Shown: positions 23,203 through 31,693 of the stretch, piece after piece
Layout: every line of letters begins with the position of its first letter
Position numbering within the stretch: the first letter of the stretch is position 1
Source of the DNA: Paracoccaceae bacterium
Lineage (GTDB): Bacteria; Pseudomonadota; Alphaproteobacteria; Rhodobacterales; Rhodobacteraceae
Direction: 5' to 3'
DNA: 38,468 nt
Assembly (NCBI GenBank): GCA_002402045.2
Contig: NVUX02000114.1
Coordinates: 1-38,468, forward strand
Position numbers and translations under genes: made by a program
The notes under the pieces: model-generated
Databases searched by the model: none
What the model saw: only the letters and a program-made list of their open reading frames with translations
Told to the model about the DNA's origin: nothing

Positions 23203-23640
23203 TTAATTAAGTATTTCTTCAAGCCGCGCCAAGGTAGAGGCCCAGCCGTATTTGCTCTGCAATTCTATTTCGGCCTCACTCAACCCAGATTGCGTCAGCG
23301 TAAAATGCGTGCCGCCCGTATCTACCGAAGCCAGCTCAAAATGCACCACACTATCAATCATCGACGGCCCATCCTTCATGTGCACAATCAGGCTAAACTC
23401 CACCATATGCGGCGGGTTTAGCCGCAGCACTTCGCCCGTAACCTTGGTGCGGCCGCCCGAAGGGTCGATCATAATAAACCACCATGCCCCCAGCGCGCTC
23501 AGGTCGAGGTGGTTTTCAGCCACGCGGGTGCCCGTTGGCCCCCACCACTTTAGCAGGTTTTCCCGCTCGGTGATAAAGGCAAACACCTTTTCAATCGGCG
23601 CGGCAAACACCCGCTCCATGATCAGCAAATTGCCCGTCAT
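23203..23640 (-). CDS. SRPBCC (AHSA1-type) domain protein
   Basis: A 145-residue START/Bet v1-like protein of the AHSA1 group. The opening 'LLIMERVFAAPIEKVFAFITERENLLKWWGP' region (residues 5-35) and 'GGTHFTLTQSGLSEAE' near the C-terminus are typical. The fold forms a hydrophobic pocket for a ligand that cannot be predicted. The start overlaps the ArsR-type regulator gene by 4 bp. The ArsR plus AHSA1 pairing is very common in bacteria and suggests that the regulator controls this operon. Confidence 0.92.
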   Translation of the reverse strand: MTGNLLIMERVFAAPIEKVFAFITERENLLKWWGPTGTRVAENHLDLSALGAWWFIMIDPSGGRTKVTGEVLRLNPPHMVEFSLIVHMKDGPSMIDSVVHFELASVDTGGTHFTLTQSGLSEAEIELQSKYGWASTLARLEEILN

Positions 23641-23951
23641 TTTGCGTCCTTCAAGGCCGCATCCAGCCGATCGAGGCTACCAGCCCAAAACTCGCGAAAA
23701 TTCAAAACCCACTCGCCAATGGCCTGCACCGCTTCGGGCTTTACCGAGTAAAGCCGCCGCTGGGCATCTACGCGCTGCACCACAATTCCCGCCTCCCGCA
23801 GTACCTTAAAGTGCCGCGACATCGCCGGCGGGGTCACGCTATCTGCTTGAAGCGCCCCGGCTGAAAGCTCGCCCTCTGCCAGTAACCGCTCGACAATGGC
23901 GAGGCGGGTGGCGTTGCCAAGCGCGGCAAAGGTGGTAGGGAGTTGGGACAT
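23637..23951 (-). CDS. ArsR family transcriptional regulator
   Basis: A 104-residue winged-helix repressor. 'FAALGNATRLAIVERLLAEGELSAGAL' (9-35) and the recognition helix 'TPPAMSRHFKVLREAGIV' (40-57), followed by a wing 'QRRLYSVKPE', are typical of ArsR proteins. There is no Cys at all, so it does not use the classical metal site and probably senses another ligand. It heads an operon with an SRPBCC and a YciI protein, and a perfect inverted repeat lies 25 bp upstream of its start. Confidence 0.92.
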   Translation of the reverse strand: MSQLPTTFAALGNATRLAIVERLLAEGELSAGALQADSVTPPAMSRHFKVLREAGIVVQRVDAQRRLYSVKPEAVQAIGEWVLNFREFWAGSLDRLDAALKDAK

Positions 23952-23975
23952 GGGCGGCCTTTATTGCTAATGTTG

Positions 23976-23999
23976 TTAATTAACGTAAGTGATAATTAA
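23976..23999. promoter_or_regulatory. Candidate ArsR-family operator
   Basis: TTAATTA-N10-TAATTAA is a perfect 7-bp inverted repeat, 25 bp upstream of the ArsR-type start, in an AT-rich promoter region shared with the divergent rhodanese-HigA gene. Size and position fit an ArsR dimer site. Binding is inferred. Confidence 0.4.
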
Positions 24000-24145
24000 G
24001 TAAAGTCAAGTAATATTGCTTCCTTTGTAATTATACATTTGCGAGATCGTGCGAAATCTTATTTACATGTACGGCTTGCACTGCAACAATAGTTTTGCAA
24101 TACAAACGTGAAACCAAACCCACTACAAAGATGGAGGCATACCCC

Positions 24146-24790
24146 ATGCCCAGCACCGTCCAGAGTGCAGATGCCAAAACCGTTAAGGAGTGGTATGACC
24201 GCAATGAGATATTGCTGGTGGATGTCCGCGAAACCTCTGAATTTGAGCTAGAACACATCGCGGGGGCCTTGCTGCTGCCTATGTCTTCCTTTGATGCTGA
24301 AATATTTCCGGAAATACCCGGGAAGAAAATTGTGCTGCATTGTGCCATTGGCAAGCGCTCAGAAGCGGCGGGAAAAATGCTTTTGAGCGAGGGCCACCAA
24401 GGCGCTATCCACCTGACGGGCGGGATTGATGCTTGGAAGGCCGCTGGGTTTCCGACCGAAGTTCAAATTCTGCCCCCACGCCAGAAATCACCAGAGCCAG
24501 TGTTTTTGTGCCCCCCACCGGGGCAAATCCTGCAAAAAGAGTATCTTGCGCCGCTCAAAATATCGGTGCCAGACCTTGCGAGCCACATCGGCATTTCCGC
24601 AAATTCTCTGGATGCCCTGCTTAAGGGGGAAATCTCGGTGGGAGTTGAGCTATCACTGCGCTTGGCGCGCTTTTTCAGCACCGCGCCGGATTTTTGGGTG
24701 CATATTCAGCTGGACCATGACATGGAGCAGGCCCGCCATAATATAGGGGAAAACATCCGGCAGGAAATTACGCCCAGAACGGCGCAATAG
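24146..24790 (+). CDS. Rhodanese domain fused to a HigA-like antitoxin/XRE domain
   Basis: A 214-residue two-domain protein. Residues 1-105 form a rhodanese domain: 'LLVDVRETSEFELEHIAGA' and the active-site loop 'HCAIGKRSEAAGKML' with catalytic Cys, followed by 'LTGGIDAWKAAGFP'. Such domains move sulfane sulfur or bind anions. Residues about 125-205 form a HigA-type helix-turn-helix: 'PPPGQILQKEYLAPLKIS', 'LASHIGISANSLDALLKGE' and 'LRLARFFSTAPDFWVHIQL'. No HigB toxin gene is adjacent. The start at 24146 has GGAGG nine bases upstream. A sulfur-state-sensing DNA-binding regulator is a reasonable guess, not a demonstrated function. Confidence 0.88.
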   Translation: MPSTVQSADAKTVKEWYDRNEILLVDVRETSEFELEHIAGALLLPMSSFDAEIFPEIPGKKIVLHCAIGKRSEAAGKMLLSEGHQGAIHLTGGIDAWKAAGFPTEVQILPPRQKSPEPVFLCPPPGQILQKEYLAPLKISVPDLASHIGISANSLDALLKGEISVGVELSLRLARFFSTAPDFWVHIQLDHDMEQARHNIGENIRQEITPRTAQ

Positions 24791-24796
24791 GCTGAA

Positions 24797-25378
24797 TTAA
24801 GCCCGCCCACCCTCGGCGCTCAGCATCCGAGGGTCTATCCCCAGTATTTCAATCGCGCCTTGCCATTTGTCGGCGTCCTTGGTGGCAAACACCAGTTCGG
24901 GGTCTACATCCGCAATCAGCCAGCCATTGGCTTGCAGCTCGGCCTCTAGTTGGCCCGGGGCCCAGCCGGTGTAACCCAGCGCCAAAAGCGCCCGTTTCGG
25001 GCCTTTGCCTAGGGCGATGTCTGTCAGGATATCCAGCGTGGCGGTCATGCCGAAATCATCACCAATTTTCATAGAAGACCCCTCGGAATCATAATCGCGC
25101 GAATGCAGCACAAAGCCGCGCCCGTGCTCGACAGGGCCACCATGATGCACGGGCGGGGAGGGCAGCTCGCCGTCCCAATCTATCCCGAGCTGGGTCATTA
25201 GGTCATCAAAGTTAAGGGCGCGTGCGGGTTTGTTGATGATCAGCCCCATGGCCCCCTCGGGAGAGTGGGCGCAGATAAAAATCACGGCTTTATCAAAACG
25301 AGGGTCGCCCATGCCAGGCATGGCGATCAGCAATTTGCCGTCAAGAAAGGGGATGGTCTCGGAGGTTTTGTTACTCAT
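24797..25378 (-). CDS. YqgE/AlgH family protein
   Basis: A 193-residue cytoplasmic protein of the YqgE/AlgH family (DUF179), widespread in proteobacteria and of unclear biochemical role. Typical motifs are 'FLDGKLLIAMPGMGDPRFDKAVI', with 'AHSPEGAMGLIINKPA' following, 'HHGGPVEHGRGFVLHS' and 'ALLALGYTGWAPGQLEAEL'. The start at 25378 begins the conserved protein 'MSNKTSETIP'; the upstream extension is not conserved. It ends 6 bp from the convergent rhodanese-HigA gene and diverges from the DsbD-like gene. Confidence 0.94.
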   Translation of the reverse strand: MSNKTSETIPFLDGKLLIAMPGMGDPRFDKAVIFICAHSPEGAMGLIINKPARALNFDDLMTQLGIDWDGELPSPPVHHGGPVEHGRGFVLHSRDYDSEGSSMKIGDDFGMTATLDILTDIALGKGPKRALLALGYTGWAPGQLEAELQANGWLIADVDPELVFATKDADKWQGAIEILGIDPRMLSAEGGRA

Positions 25379-25492
25379 ACCTCTACAATGTGCGCCCGCC
25401 GCCAAGGTTTCAAGCCAAACCCTCGCAAACTTGTGACTTTTCCTTTAACAAAAAGCCGTTATTGATCGGGTGAAGTCTAAATTGAGGATTCT

Positions 25493-26278
25493 ATGCTGAA
25501 ATATCTGTTAGCCGCGCTGCTGCTGCCCGTGGCGGCGCTGGCTCAAAATATGGATTATGGCTCTGTGAAGCTGCTGAAAGGTTGGCAGGCCGAGGATGGC
25601 AGCTATCAGATTGCGCTGTCGTTTAGCCTGAATGAGGGCTGGAAAACCTATTGGCGCACGCCGGGGCCGGCGGGCCTGCCGCCGGTGTTTAACTGGGAAA
25701 ACTCGGGCAACATTGGCGAAGTGCGCTATGACTGGCCAACGCCGGAGGTGATCGACCAATCCGGTATGATCACCCTTGGCTACCACGGTACATTTGTGCT
25801 GCCGATCCACATTAGTCCCGAAACTGATGGCCCCGTGCGCATGGCTATGACGCTGAATTTCGGCGTGTGCTCCGATATTTGCGTGCCAGCCCAAGCTGTG
25901 TTTTTGGCACGGCTGGATGGCAGCGCGGCTGATGGTGTTGCGCTGATAGAGGCGGCGCTTTTATTGGGACCACAGACGGAGGAAATCTCGGGGCTGGAAA
26001 GCATTGCCTGCACCATTGAGCCAAGCGGCAACGGTTATGAAATCACGGCCAACCTTGGATTTTCCGAGGCGATTGAAACGCCGATGACGGTGATTGAGTA
26101 TGGCACGCAAGAGATCTGGATCGATTTCACCGAGGTGGAAACCGAGGGCGGGGCGATAACCGCCCGCGCCCCGATGAGATATTACGGCAGCGGCAATATG
26201 GACATGGATATGTCCGCCGTCACGATCTCGGTGTTTGGCGCAAACCGCGCGGTAGAAATTCAGGGTTGCCCGGGGTAG
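25493..26278 (+). CDS. Periplasmic DsbD N-terminal-like (DsbD_alpha) domain protein
   Basis: A 261-residue exported protein with signal peptide 'YLLAALLLPVAALAQ'. The mature part matches the N-terminal DsbD-alpha/ScsB-type domain ('EGWKTYWRTPGPAGLPPVF', 'LNFGVCSDICVPAQAVF') with a CxxxC pair near residues 124-128, the usual redox pair of this domain. It lacks the membrane and thioredoxin parts of full DsbD, so it is a stand-alone periplasmic version that probably exchanges disulfides with a CcdA-like partner elsewhere. It is convergent with aspS, 9 bp apart. Confidence 0.85.
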   Translation: MLKYLLAALLLPVAALAQNMDYGSVKLLKGWQAEDGSYQIALSFSLNEGWKTYWRTPGPAGLPPVFNWENSGNIGEVRYDWPTPEVIDQSGMITLGYHGTFVLPIHISPETDGPVRMAMTLNFGVCSDICVPAQAVFLARLDGSAADGVALIEAALLLGPQTEEISGLESIACTIEPSGNGYEITANLGFSEAIETPMTVIEYGTQEIWIDFTEVETEGGAITARAPMRYYGSGNMDMDMSAVTISVFGANRAVEIQGCPG

Positions 26279-26287
26279 GGCGACCCT

Positions 26288-28138
26288 CTATTCCTGCGGA
26301 ATAACCCTTAGCCCCAGCTCACGAAGCTGCTCGTTGGTGGCCTCAGATGGGGCCTCCATCATCAGGTCTTCAGCGCGTTGGTTCATCGGGAACATGATAA
26401 CCTCGCGGATGTTATCCTCATTGGCCAGCAGCATTACGATGCGGTCAATGCCCGCAGCGCAGCCACCGTGGGGCGGCGCGCCAAATTTGAAGGCTTTAAC
26501 CATGCCGCCAAAGCGTTTTTCAACTTCGGATTTATCGTAGCCCGCAATACCGAAGGCCTTATACATCATTTCCAAGTTGTGGTTCCGGATTGCACCGGAC
26601 ACCAGCTCATAGCCATTACAGGCAAGGTCATACTGGTAGCCCAGCACTTTGAGCGGGTCACCCTGAAGGGCTTCCATGCCGCCTTGGGGCATGGAAAACG
26701 GGTTGTGCTCAAAGTCGATCTTGCCGGTTGTTTCGTCTTTCTCAAAAATCGGGAAGTCGACAATCCAGGCGAACTCAAACTTGCTTTCATCCGTTAAGCC
26801 CAGCTCTTTGCCGATGATATTACGGGCGCGGCCGGCCACCGCCTCAAAGGATTTCGGCTTGCCACCAAGGAAAAACGCCGCATCACCAAGGCCGAGGCCA
26901 AGCTGTTGGCGAATGGCTTCTGTGCGCTCAGGGCCGATGTTTTTGGCTAGTGGGCCAGCGGCTTCCATGCCGCCTTCCACTTCACCAGATTTCAGCATCG
27001 CCTGCGCTTCTTTTACTTTAATGCCAAGCTCTTGCGCCACGGCATCTGCGGTTTTTTCGCGCCAGAAAATATAGCCCATGCCCGGCAGGCCTTCTTGTTG
27101 GGCGAACTTATTCATCCGGTCACAGAACTTGCGGCTGCCGCCCTTAGGGGCCGGGATCGCGCGCACTTGCGTGCCGTCCTGCTCCAGCAGGCTGGCGAAA
27201 ATCTTGAAGCCGGAGCCAGCGAAGTGCTCCGATACGATCTGCATTATAATCGGGTTCCGCAGGTCTGGCTTATCAGAGCCATACCACAGTGCCGCGTCTT
27301 TATAGGAAATCTGCGGGATGGTGCGGTTCACCGTGCGGTCGCCGCCGAACTCCTCAAACAGGCCTAGGAGTACCGGCTCGATGGTGTCAAAAATGTCTTG
27401 CTGGGTTACAAAACTCATTTCCATGTCGAGCTGGTAAAAGTCGGTCGGGGACCTGTCTGCGCGGGGGTCTTCATCGCGAAAACATGGGGCGATTTGGAAG
27501 TATTTATCAAAGCCTGCGACCATCATCATTTGCTTAAACTGCTGCGGCGCTTGGGGCAGGGCATAAAATTTGCCGGGGTGTTGGCGCGATGGCACCAGAA
27601 AATCCCGCGCGCCTTCGGGCGAGCTGGCGGTGATAATCGGGGTTTGGAACTCGTTAAAGTCCTTATCGGCCATGCGTTTGCGAATGCTGCTCACCACGTT
27701 GGAGCGCAGCATCATGCGGTTGTGCATGCCCTCGCGGCGCAGATCCAGAAAGCGGTATTTCAGGCGGGTTTCCTCAGGAAAATCCGGTTCGCCAAACACC
27801 TGCAAAGGCAGCTCTTCTGAGGCCCCCAGCACCTCCATATCCTCGATATAAACCTCGATCTCACCGGTGGGAATGTTGGCGTTGTTCAGGCCTTCGCCAC
27901 GGGCTTTTACCTTGCCATCAATGCGGATAACCCATTCGGAGCGCACCTTTTCGAGGGCGCTAAACACGGCGCTATCACTATCGGCCAATACCTGAGTGAT
28001 GCCGTAATGGTCGCGCAGGTCAATGAACAAAACGCCGCCGTGGTCTCGCACGCGATGCACCCAGCCAGAAAGGCGAACGGTTTCGCCGACGTTGGCGGCG
28101 GTCAGGGCGTTACATTTGTGGGAGCGAAAAGCGTGCAT
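26288..28138 (-). CDS. aspS: Aspartyl-tRNA synthetase
   Basis: A 616-residue class II aminoacyl-tRNA synthetase of the bacterial type. The N-terminal OB-fold anticodon domain ('[22 protein letters not shown]') is followed by motif 2 '[20 protein letters not shown]', a bacterial GAD insertion domain (about 290-410), and motif 3 '[13 protein letters not shown]'. The start at 28138 opens the conserved '[12 protein letters not shown]' with AAGGA upstream; a longer frame to 28225 is not conserved. In alphaproteobacteria this enzyme is often non-discriminating (also charging tRNA-Asn), which cannot be decided here. Confidence 0.97.
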   Translation of the reverse strand: MHAFRSHKCNALTAANVGETVRLSGWVHRVRDHGGVLFIDLRDHYGITQVLADSDSAVFSALEKVRSEWVIRIDGKVKARGEGLNNANIPTGEIEVYIEDMEVLGASEELPLQVFGEPDFPEETRLKYRFLDLRREGMHNRMMLRSNVVSSIRKRMADKDFNEFQTPIITASSPEGARDFLVPSRQHPGKFYALPQAPQQFKQMMMVAGFDKYFQIAPCFRDEDPRADRSPTDFYQLDMEMSFVTQQDIFDTIEPVLLGLFEEFGGDRTVNRTIPQISYKDAALWYGSDKPDLRNPIIMQIVSEHFAGSGFKIFASLLEQDGTQVRAIPAPKGGSRKFCDRMNKFAQQEGLPGMGYIFWREKTADAVAQELGIKVKEAQAMLKSGEVEGGMEAAGPLAKNIGPERTEAIRQQLGLGLGDAAFFLGGKPKSFEAVAGRARNIIGKELGLTDESKFEFAWIVDFPIFEKDETTGKIDFEHNPFSMPQGGMEALQGDPLKVLGYQYDLACNGYELVSGAIRNHNLEMMYKAFGIAGYDKSEVEKRFGGMVKAFKFGAPPHGGCAAGIDRIVMLLANEDNIREVIMFPMNQRAEDLMMEAPSEATNEQLRELGLRVIPQE

Positions 28139-28327
28139 GGTGTGTGTCCTTGAAACGGGGAAGGGCGCGCCCGCTGGCACGCATTTGTCACCGCCCGATA
28201 CATAGGTTTTGCGGGTGAATGTCAAGGGTGAGGTGGCTGTGGGCGCGTGTGTAATATTCTTGCAGTGAGCACAACTATACCGATATACTTTTGGGGGAAT
28301 GGCGATGATGCATAAAGGGATGATGGA

Positions 28328-29080
28328 TTGAGAGGTTTTTACAATGGTTTGTTTGCGCTCGGGCTAGTTGCTGGTGCTGGTGCCTGCGTTCTAGTATTTA
28401 TGCTTCTGGAGTGGTTCGGATTTGAGATATCGGCTAACAGCGGATTTTTGGCTGCGTTGCTTGGTGCTTTTGTCGGCGGGGTTTTTACAATTGTCGCACA
28501 AATGATGGCGGCGGATGCTGCGGCAAAGGCTGCAAAAGCGGAGCGGGATGAGCAGAGCCTAAAAATTGAGAAAGCGATTGCTCAATCAATTTTGTTGAAA
28601 ATACACGATTATCAAAATGCGACAATTCCGATGGGCAGGCACTACTCTAATCGGACGGAACAAAACTCCCTCATTATTGGTGGAGTTTGCATTTTAGCAC
28701 TGGAATCCCCTTACAGTCTTCGAGACCTTAAATTTTCGATAGAAGAAAAGTCAATGTGTTTGGATTGGGAAAATCATGACCTCATAAATAGGCTGAATGA
28801 TATTGAGGGACTTTCGAATAATTTGAAAATTTTGCACAGTAGATACAGCGAAAAAATAGTTGCGTATTTAGAGGCAATGAATCCGAGAGCACGAGGCCAT
28901 ATTGCTGAAGCCGTCATCGAGAAAGACTTGGACGACGACGTGAAATTCCAACAGCTATCAAGAATATTGGATCAAGTGAATGATGAGTTTTCCAAAGCCA
29001 AAGCACACCTTCCATCAGTAAGGGAATTGATTGAGAGCGAGTTGGCAACAAGGTTTGGACAAACGATTGAGTCCAGGTGA
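28328..29080 (+). CDS. Hypothetical membrane-anchored coiled-coil protein
   Basis: A 250-residue frame starting with TTG, supported by AAAGGGA seven bases upstream. Two hydrophobic helices lie at about 6-29 and 38-58. An Ala/Lys/Glu-rich stretch with coiled-coil character ('[20 protein letters not shown]') and a mostly helical cytoplasmic-type domain follow. No family is recognised. Base composition is clearly more AT-rich than the flanking aspS and dehydrogenase genes, as for other orphan genes in this window, so recent acquisition is likely. A strong hairpin follows the gene. Confidence 0.6.
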   Translation: MRGFYNGLFALGLVAGAGACVLVFMLLEWFGFEISANSGFLAALLGAFVGGVFTIVAQMMAADAAAKAAKAERDEQSLKIEKAIAQSILLKIHDYQNATIPMGRHYSNRTEQNSLIIGGVCILALESPYSLRDLKFSIEEKSMCLDWENHDLINRLNDIEGLSNNLKILHSRYSEKIVAYLEAMNPRARGHIAEAVIEKDLDDDVKFQQLSRILDQVNDEFSKAKAHLPSVRELIESELATRFGQTIESR

Positions 29081-29108
29081 TTCGGTTATAAGTTGGTGCA
29101 GCAACAAT

Positions 29109-29136
29109 TTTGGCCCCGCCTATCAGCGGGGCCAAA
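29109..29136. terminator. Bidirectional terminator hairpin
   Basis: TTTGGCCCCGC-CTATCA-GCGGGGCCAAA is a perfect 11-bp stem with a 6-base loop, between the end of the orphan membrane-protein gene (plus) and the end of the alcohol dehydrogenase gene (minus). A short T/A tract flanks it. It should end both transcripts, including the long catabolic operon to its right. Confidence 0.8.
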
Positions 29137-29141
29137 CCTTA

Positions 29142-30287
29142 TTACATGCAGGCCTCAAACAACGCCTTGGTATTATCAAAAGTCATCTCGATGGGGTTGC
29201 CGCCGGTGGATGGGTCTTTGAGGGCCATGGCCGTCAGGTCGTCTATCCGGCTGGCTTCTACGCCCATTTCAGTGAGGTTTTTGGGTATGCCAAGGCTGTC
29301 ATTCAGCTCCACCACGTAGGCGCGGAAGCCGTCAAAGCCGCCTGTCAGGCCAAGATAGCCATTGAGCGCCTCGAAACGATCCTCAATCGCGGCGCGGTTA
29401 TAATCCAGCACGGGGGGGATAACCACGGCGTTGGTGGTGCCGTGATGCGTGCCGTAAACCGCGCCAATCGGGTGGGAAAGCGCGTGCACAGCGCCGAGGC
29501 CTTTTTGGAAGGCGGTGGCCCCCATCATGGCGGCGCTCAGCATGTGGGCGCGGGCTTCAAGGTCGTTCGGATCAGCAAATACGCGGGGCAGGTTGTCTTT
29601 CACCAAGCGCATGCCTTCAACCGCGATACCCTGAGACATCGGGTGGTAATGCGGTGAGGAATAGGCCTCTAGGCAGTGGGCGAAGGCGTCCATGCCGGTG
29701 CCGGCAGTGATGAATTTGGGCATCCCAACCGTGAGCTCTGGGTCCGCGATTACGATTGCGGGCAGCACTTTGGGGTGGAAGATGATTTTCTTCACATGGG
29801 TCACGCTATCGGTGATTACCGAGGCGCGGCCAACTTCCGAGCCAGTGCCAGCGGTGGTAGGCACGGCGATAATGGGTGCAATGGCGTCGCTGTCGGCGCG
29901 GGTCCACCAGTCATCCACGTCTTCAAAATCCCATACGGGGCGGGTTTGGCCAGCCATAAAGGCCACCATTTTGCCAAGATCAAGGCCGGAGCCGCCGCCA
30001 AAAGCAACCACGCCGTCATGGCCGCCATCGCGGTAAGCCTTTACGCCGTCCGCGAGGTTTAGCTCGTTTGGGTTCGGGTCCACTTCTGAAAACATCGCAC
30101 GGCCTAGGCCCGCATCGTCCAGAATATCGAGCGCGTTTTGCGTGATCGGCAGGTTGGCGAGGCCCTTATCTGTGACCAGCAGCGGGTTTTTCATGCCAAC
30201 GGATTTGCAGGCCTCGGCCAGCTCTTTGATCCGGCCAGCGCCAAATTTGATCGGTGTGGGGTAACCCCAGTTTCCAATAAGGTTCAT
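29142..30287 (-). CDS. Iron-containing alcohol dehydrogenase
   Basis: A 381-residue group III alcohol dehydrogenase that uses NAD and a catalytic iron. The NAD-binding 'GGGSGLDLGKM' motif lies near residue 96. The metal region has 'GMDAFAHCLEAYSSPHYHP' and 'ALSHPIGAVYGTHHGTTNAV', with the Asp and three His ligands in place. It overlaps the aldehyde dehydrogenase gene by 4 bp and is the last gene of the operon, so alcohol and aldehyde oxidation are coupled. In context I infer that it oxidises the hydroxyl of a gamma-glutamyl amino alcohol. Confidence 0.94.
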   Translation of the reverse strand: MNLIGNWGYPTPIKFGAGRIKELAEACKSVGMKNPLLVTDKGLANLPITQNALDILDDAGLGRAMFSEVDPNPNELNLADGVKAYRDGGHDGVVAFGGGSGLDLGKMVAFMAGQTRPVWDFEDVDDWWTRADSDAIAPIIAVPTTAGTGSEVGRASVITDSVTHVKKIIFHPKVLPAIVIADPELTVGMPKFITAGTGMDAFAHCLEAYSSPHYHPMSQGIAVEGMRLVKDNLPRVFADPNDLEARAHMLSAAMMGATAFQKGLGAVHALSHPIGAVYGTHHGTTNAVVIPPVLDYNRAAIEDRFEALNGYLGLTGGFDGFRAYVVELNDSLGIPKNLTEMGVEASRIDDLTAMALKDPSTGGNPIEMTFDNTKALFEACM

Positions 30288-31669
30288 GATGTGACTTTCT
30301 TGAAGTGGTAGGATTTTGGACGTGTTAGGTTTTGGAACCCGATGATCGAGAGCGCGCCGCCGCGGCCGGTGTTTTTACAACCATTCCAGCAGAGGGCGGG
30401 GTCTAGGTAATCTGCGCGGTTCATAAACACGGTGCCGGTTTCTAGCTCGACGGCAATAGTGGCCGCACGTTTGGTGTCGGCGGTCCAGAGCGAGCAGGTG
30501 AGGCCAAACTCGGAGTCGTTCATCAGCTTGATGGCTTCTTCATCAGAGCTGACCTTCATAATGCCAACAACCGGGCCGAAGCTTTCGTCTTGCATGACGC
30601 GCATTTCGTTGGTCACGTTGGTGAGGATTTGCGGCATCAGGTAGGTGCCGCCGTCATCCTCGGGGAAGAGGCTCGGGTCGATCATTGCCACAGCGCCATC
30701 AGCCAGCGCTTCGCGGGTTTGGGCGCGCACCTCATCCGCAAAGCGGATGTGAGCCATGGGGCCAAGGGTTGTTTCCTTGTCCAGCGGGTTGCCGAGCTTA
30801 TAACCCTCAACAATTTTAACCGCTTTAGCGACAAATTCGTCATAAAGGCTGTCGATTACATAAATCCGCTCGATGCCACAGCAGCATTGGCCAGAGTTAA
30901 ACATCGCGGCGTCTATGAGGGTATCGACGGCGGCATCCATGTCGGCGTCATCCATCACATAGCCCGGGTCTTTACCACCGAGCTCAGTGCCAACGCCAGT
31001 AAATGTGCCCGCCGCGGCGCGCTCCATTTCTTGGCCACCACCGACAGAGCCGGTGAAGTTTACAAAATCAACATTGTTGCCCGCGATCAGCGCCGAAGTT
31101 GTGGCGTGGTCGAGGAAGATGTTTTGGAACAGGTCAGCCGGAATGCCAGCCTTGGTGAAGGCTTCGACCATGCGCTCGCCCGCGAGCAATGTTTGGCTGG
31201 CGTGCTTGAGCATAACCGCATTGCCGGCGATGAGCGCAGGCGAAACGGTGTTAATGGCCGTAAGGTAAGGGTAGTTCCACGGGGCAATAACCAGCACAAC
31301 GCCGTGGGCTTCGCGCATAATGCGACGCTCAAAATCGCCACTGTCCTCAACGATATGCGGGGCCAAGGCGGCCTCGGCAATAGCGGCCATGCCAGAAGCG
31401 CGCTCTTCAACGCCGCCAAACTCGCCGCCATAGCGCACGGGGCGGCCCATCATGTGGGCCAGCTCCAGCACAATTTCGTCATTCATCTTGCCAATTTCGG
31501 CAACACCGGCTTGCACCAGTTCAATGCGCTCGGCCAGCGGGCGCTTGGCCCATGCCTTTTGCACGGCGCGGGCTTTCGCCACGCTGGCCACGGCGGACTC
31601 CAAGCTAACAGATTCGCGCTCGGCATAGGTCGAGCCGTCGATCGGTGAGATACACTTGATCGTTGTCAT
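30284..31669 (-). CDS. Aldehyde dehydrogenase family protein
   Basis: A 461-residue NAD(P)-dependent aldehyde dehydrogenase. 'VLVIAPWNYPYLTAIN' (around residue 131), 'VNFTGSVGGGQEM', catalytic Glu in 'TELGGKDPGYVMDDAD' and catalytic Cys in 'FNSGQCCCGIERIYV' are seen, as is the C-terminal 'GCKNTGRGGALS'. The start at 31669 has GGAGA upstream; a TTG at 31684 lies inside that ribosome site and is rejected. It lies between a glutamine-synthetase-like gene and an alcohol dehydrogenase. I infer oxidation of the aldehyde formed by the latter. Confidence 0.93.
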   Translation of the reverse strand: MTTIKCISPIDGSTYAERESVSLESAVASVAKARAVQKAWAKRPLAERIELVQAGVAEIGKMNDEIVLELAHMMGRPVRYGGEFGGVEERASGMAAIAEAALAPHIVEDSGDFERRIMREAHGVVLVIAPWNYPYLTAINTVSPALIAGNAVMLKHASQTLLAGERMVEAFTKAGIPADLFQNIFLDHATTSALIAGNNVDFVNFTGSVGGGQEMERAAAGTFTGVGTELGGKDPGYVMDDADMDAAVDTLIDAAMFNSGQCCCGIERIYVIDSLYDEFVAKAVKIVEGYKLGNPLDKETTLGPMAHIRFADEVRAQTREALADGAVAMIDPSLFPEDDGGTYLMPQILTNVTNEMRVMQDESFGPVVGIMKVSSDEEAIKLMNDSEFGLTCSLWTADTKRAATIAVELETGTVFMNRADYLDPALCWNGCKNTGRGGALSIIGFQNLTRPKSYHFKKVTS

Positions 31670-31693
31670 ATTCGTCTTCTCCAAGAGTGGGCG

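Noticed and set aside
23952-24145. A possible HigB toxin gene beside the HigA-like domain
   Set aside because: The sequence between the ArsR-type gene and the fusion has no suitable frame, and the downstream gene is YqgE.
30590-31648. A 352-codon plus-strand frame opposite the aldehyde dehydrogenase gene
   Set aside because: It mirrors the coding strand of a clear aldehyde dehydrogenase, is His/Arg/Ala-rich and has no recognisable domain.
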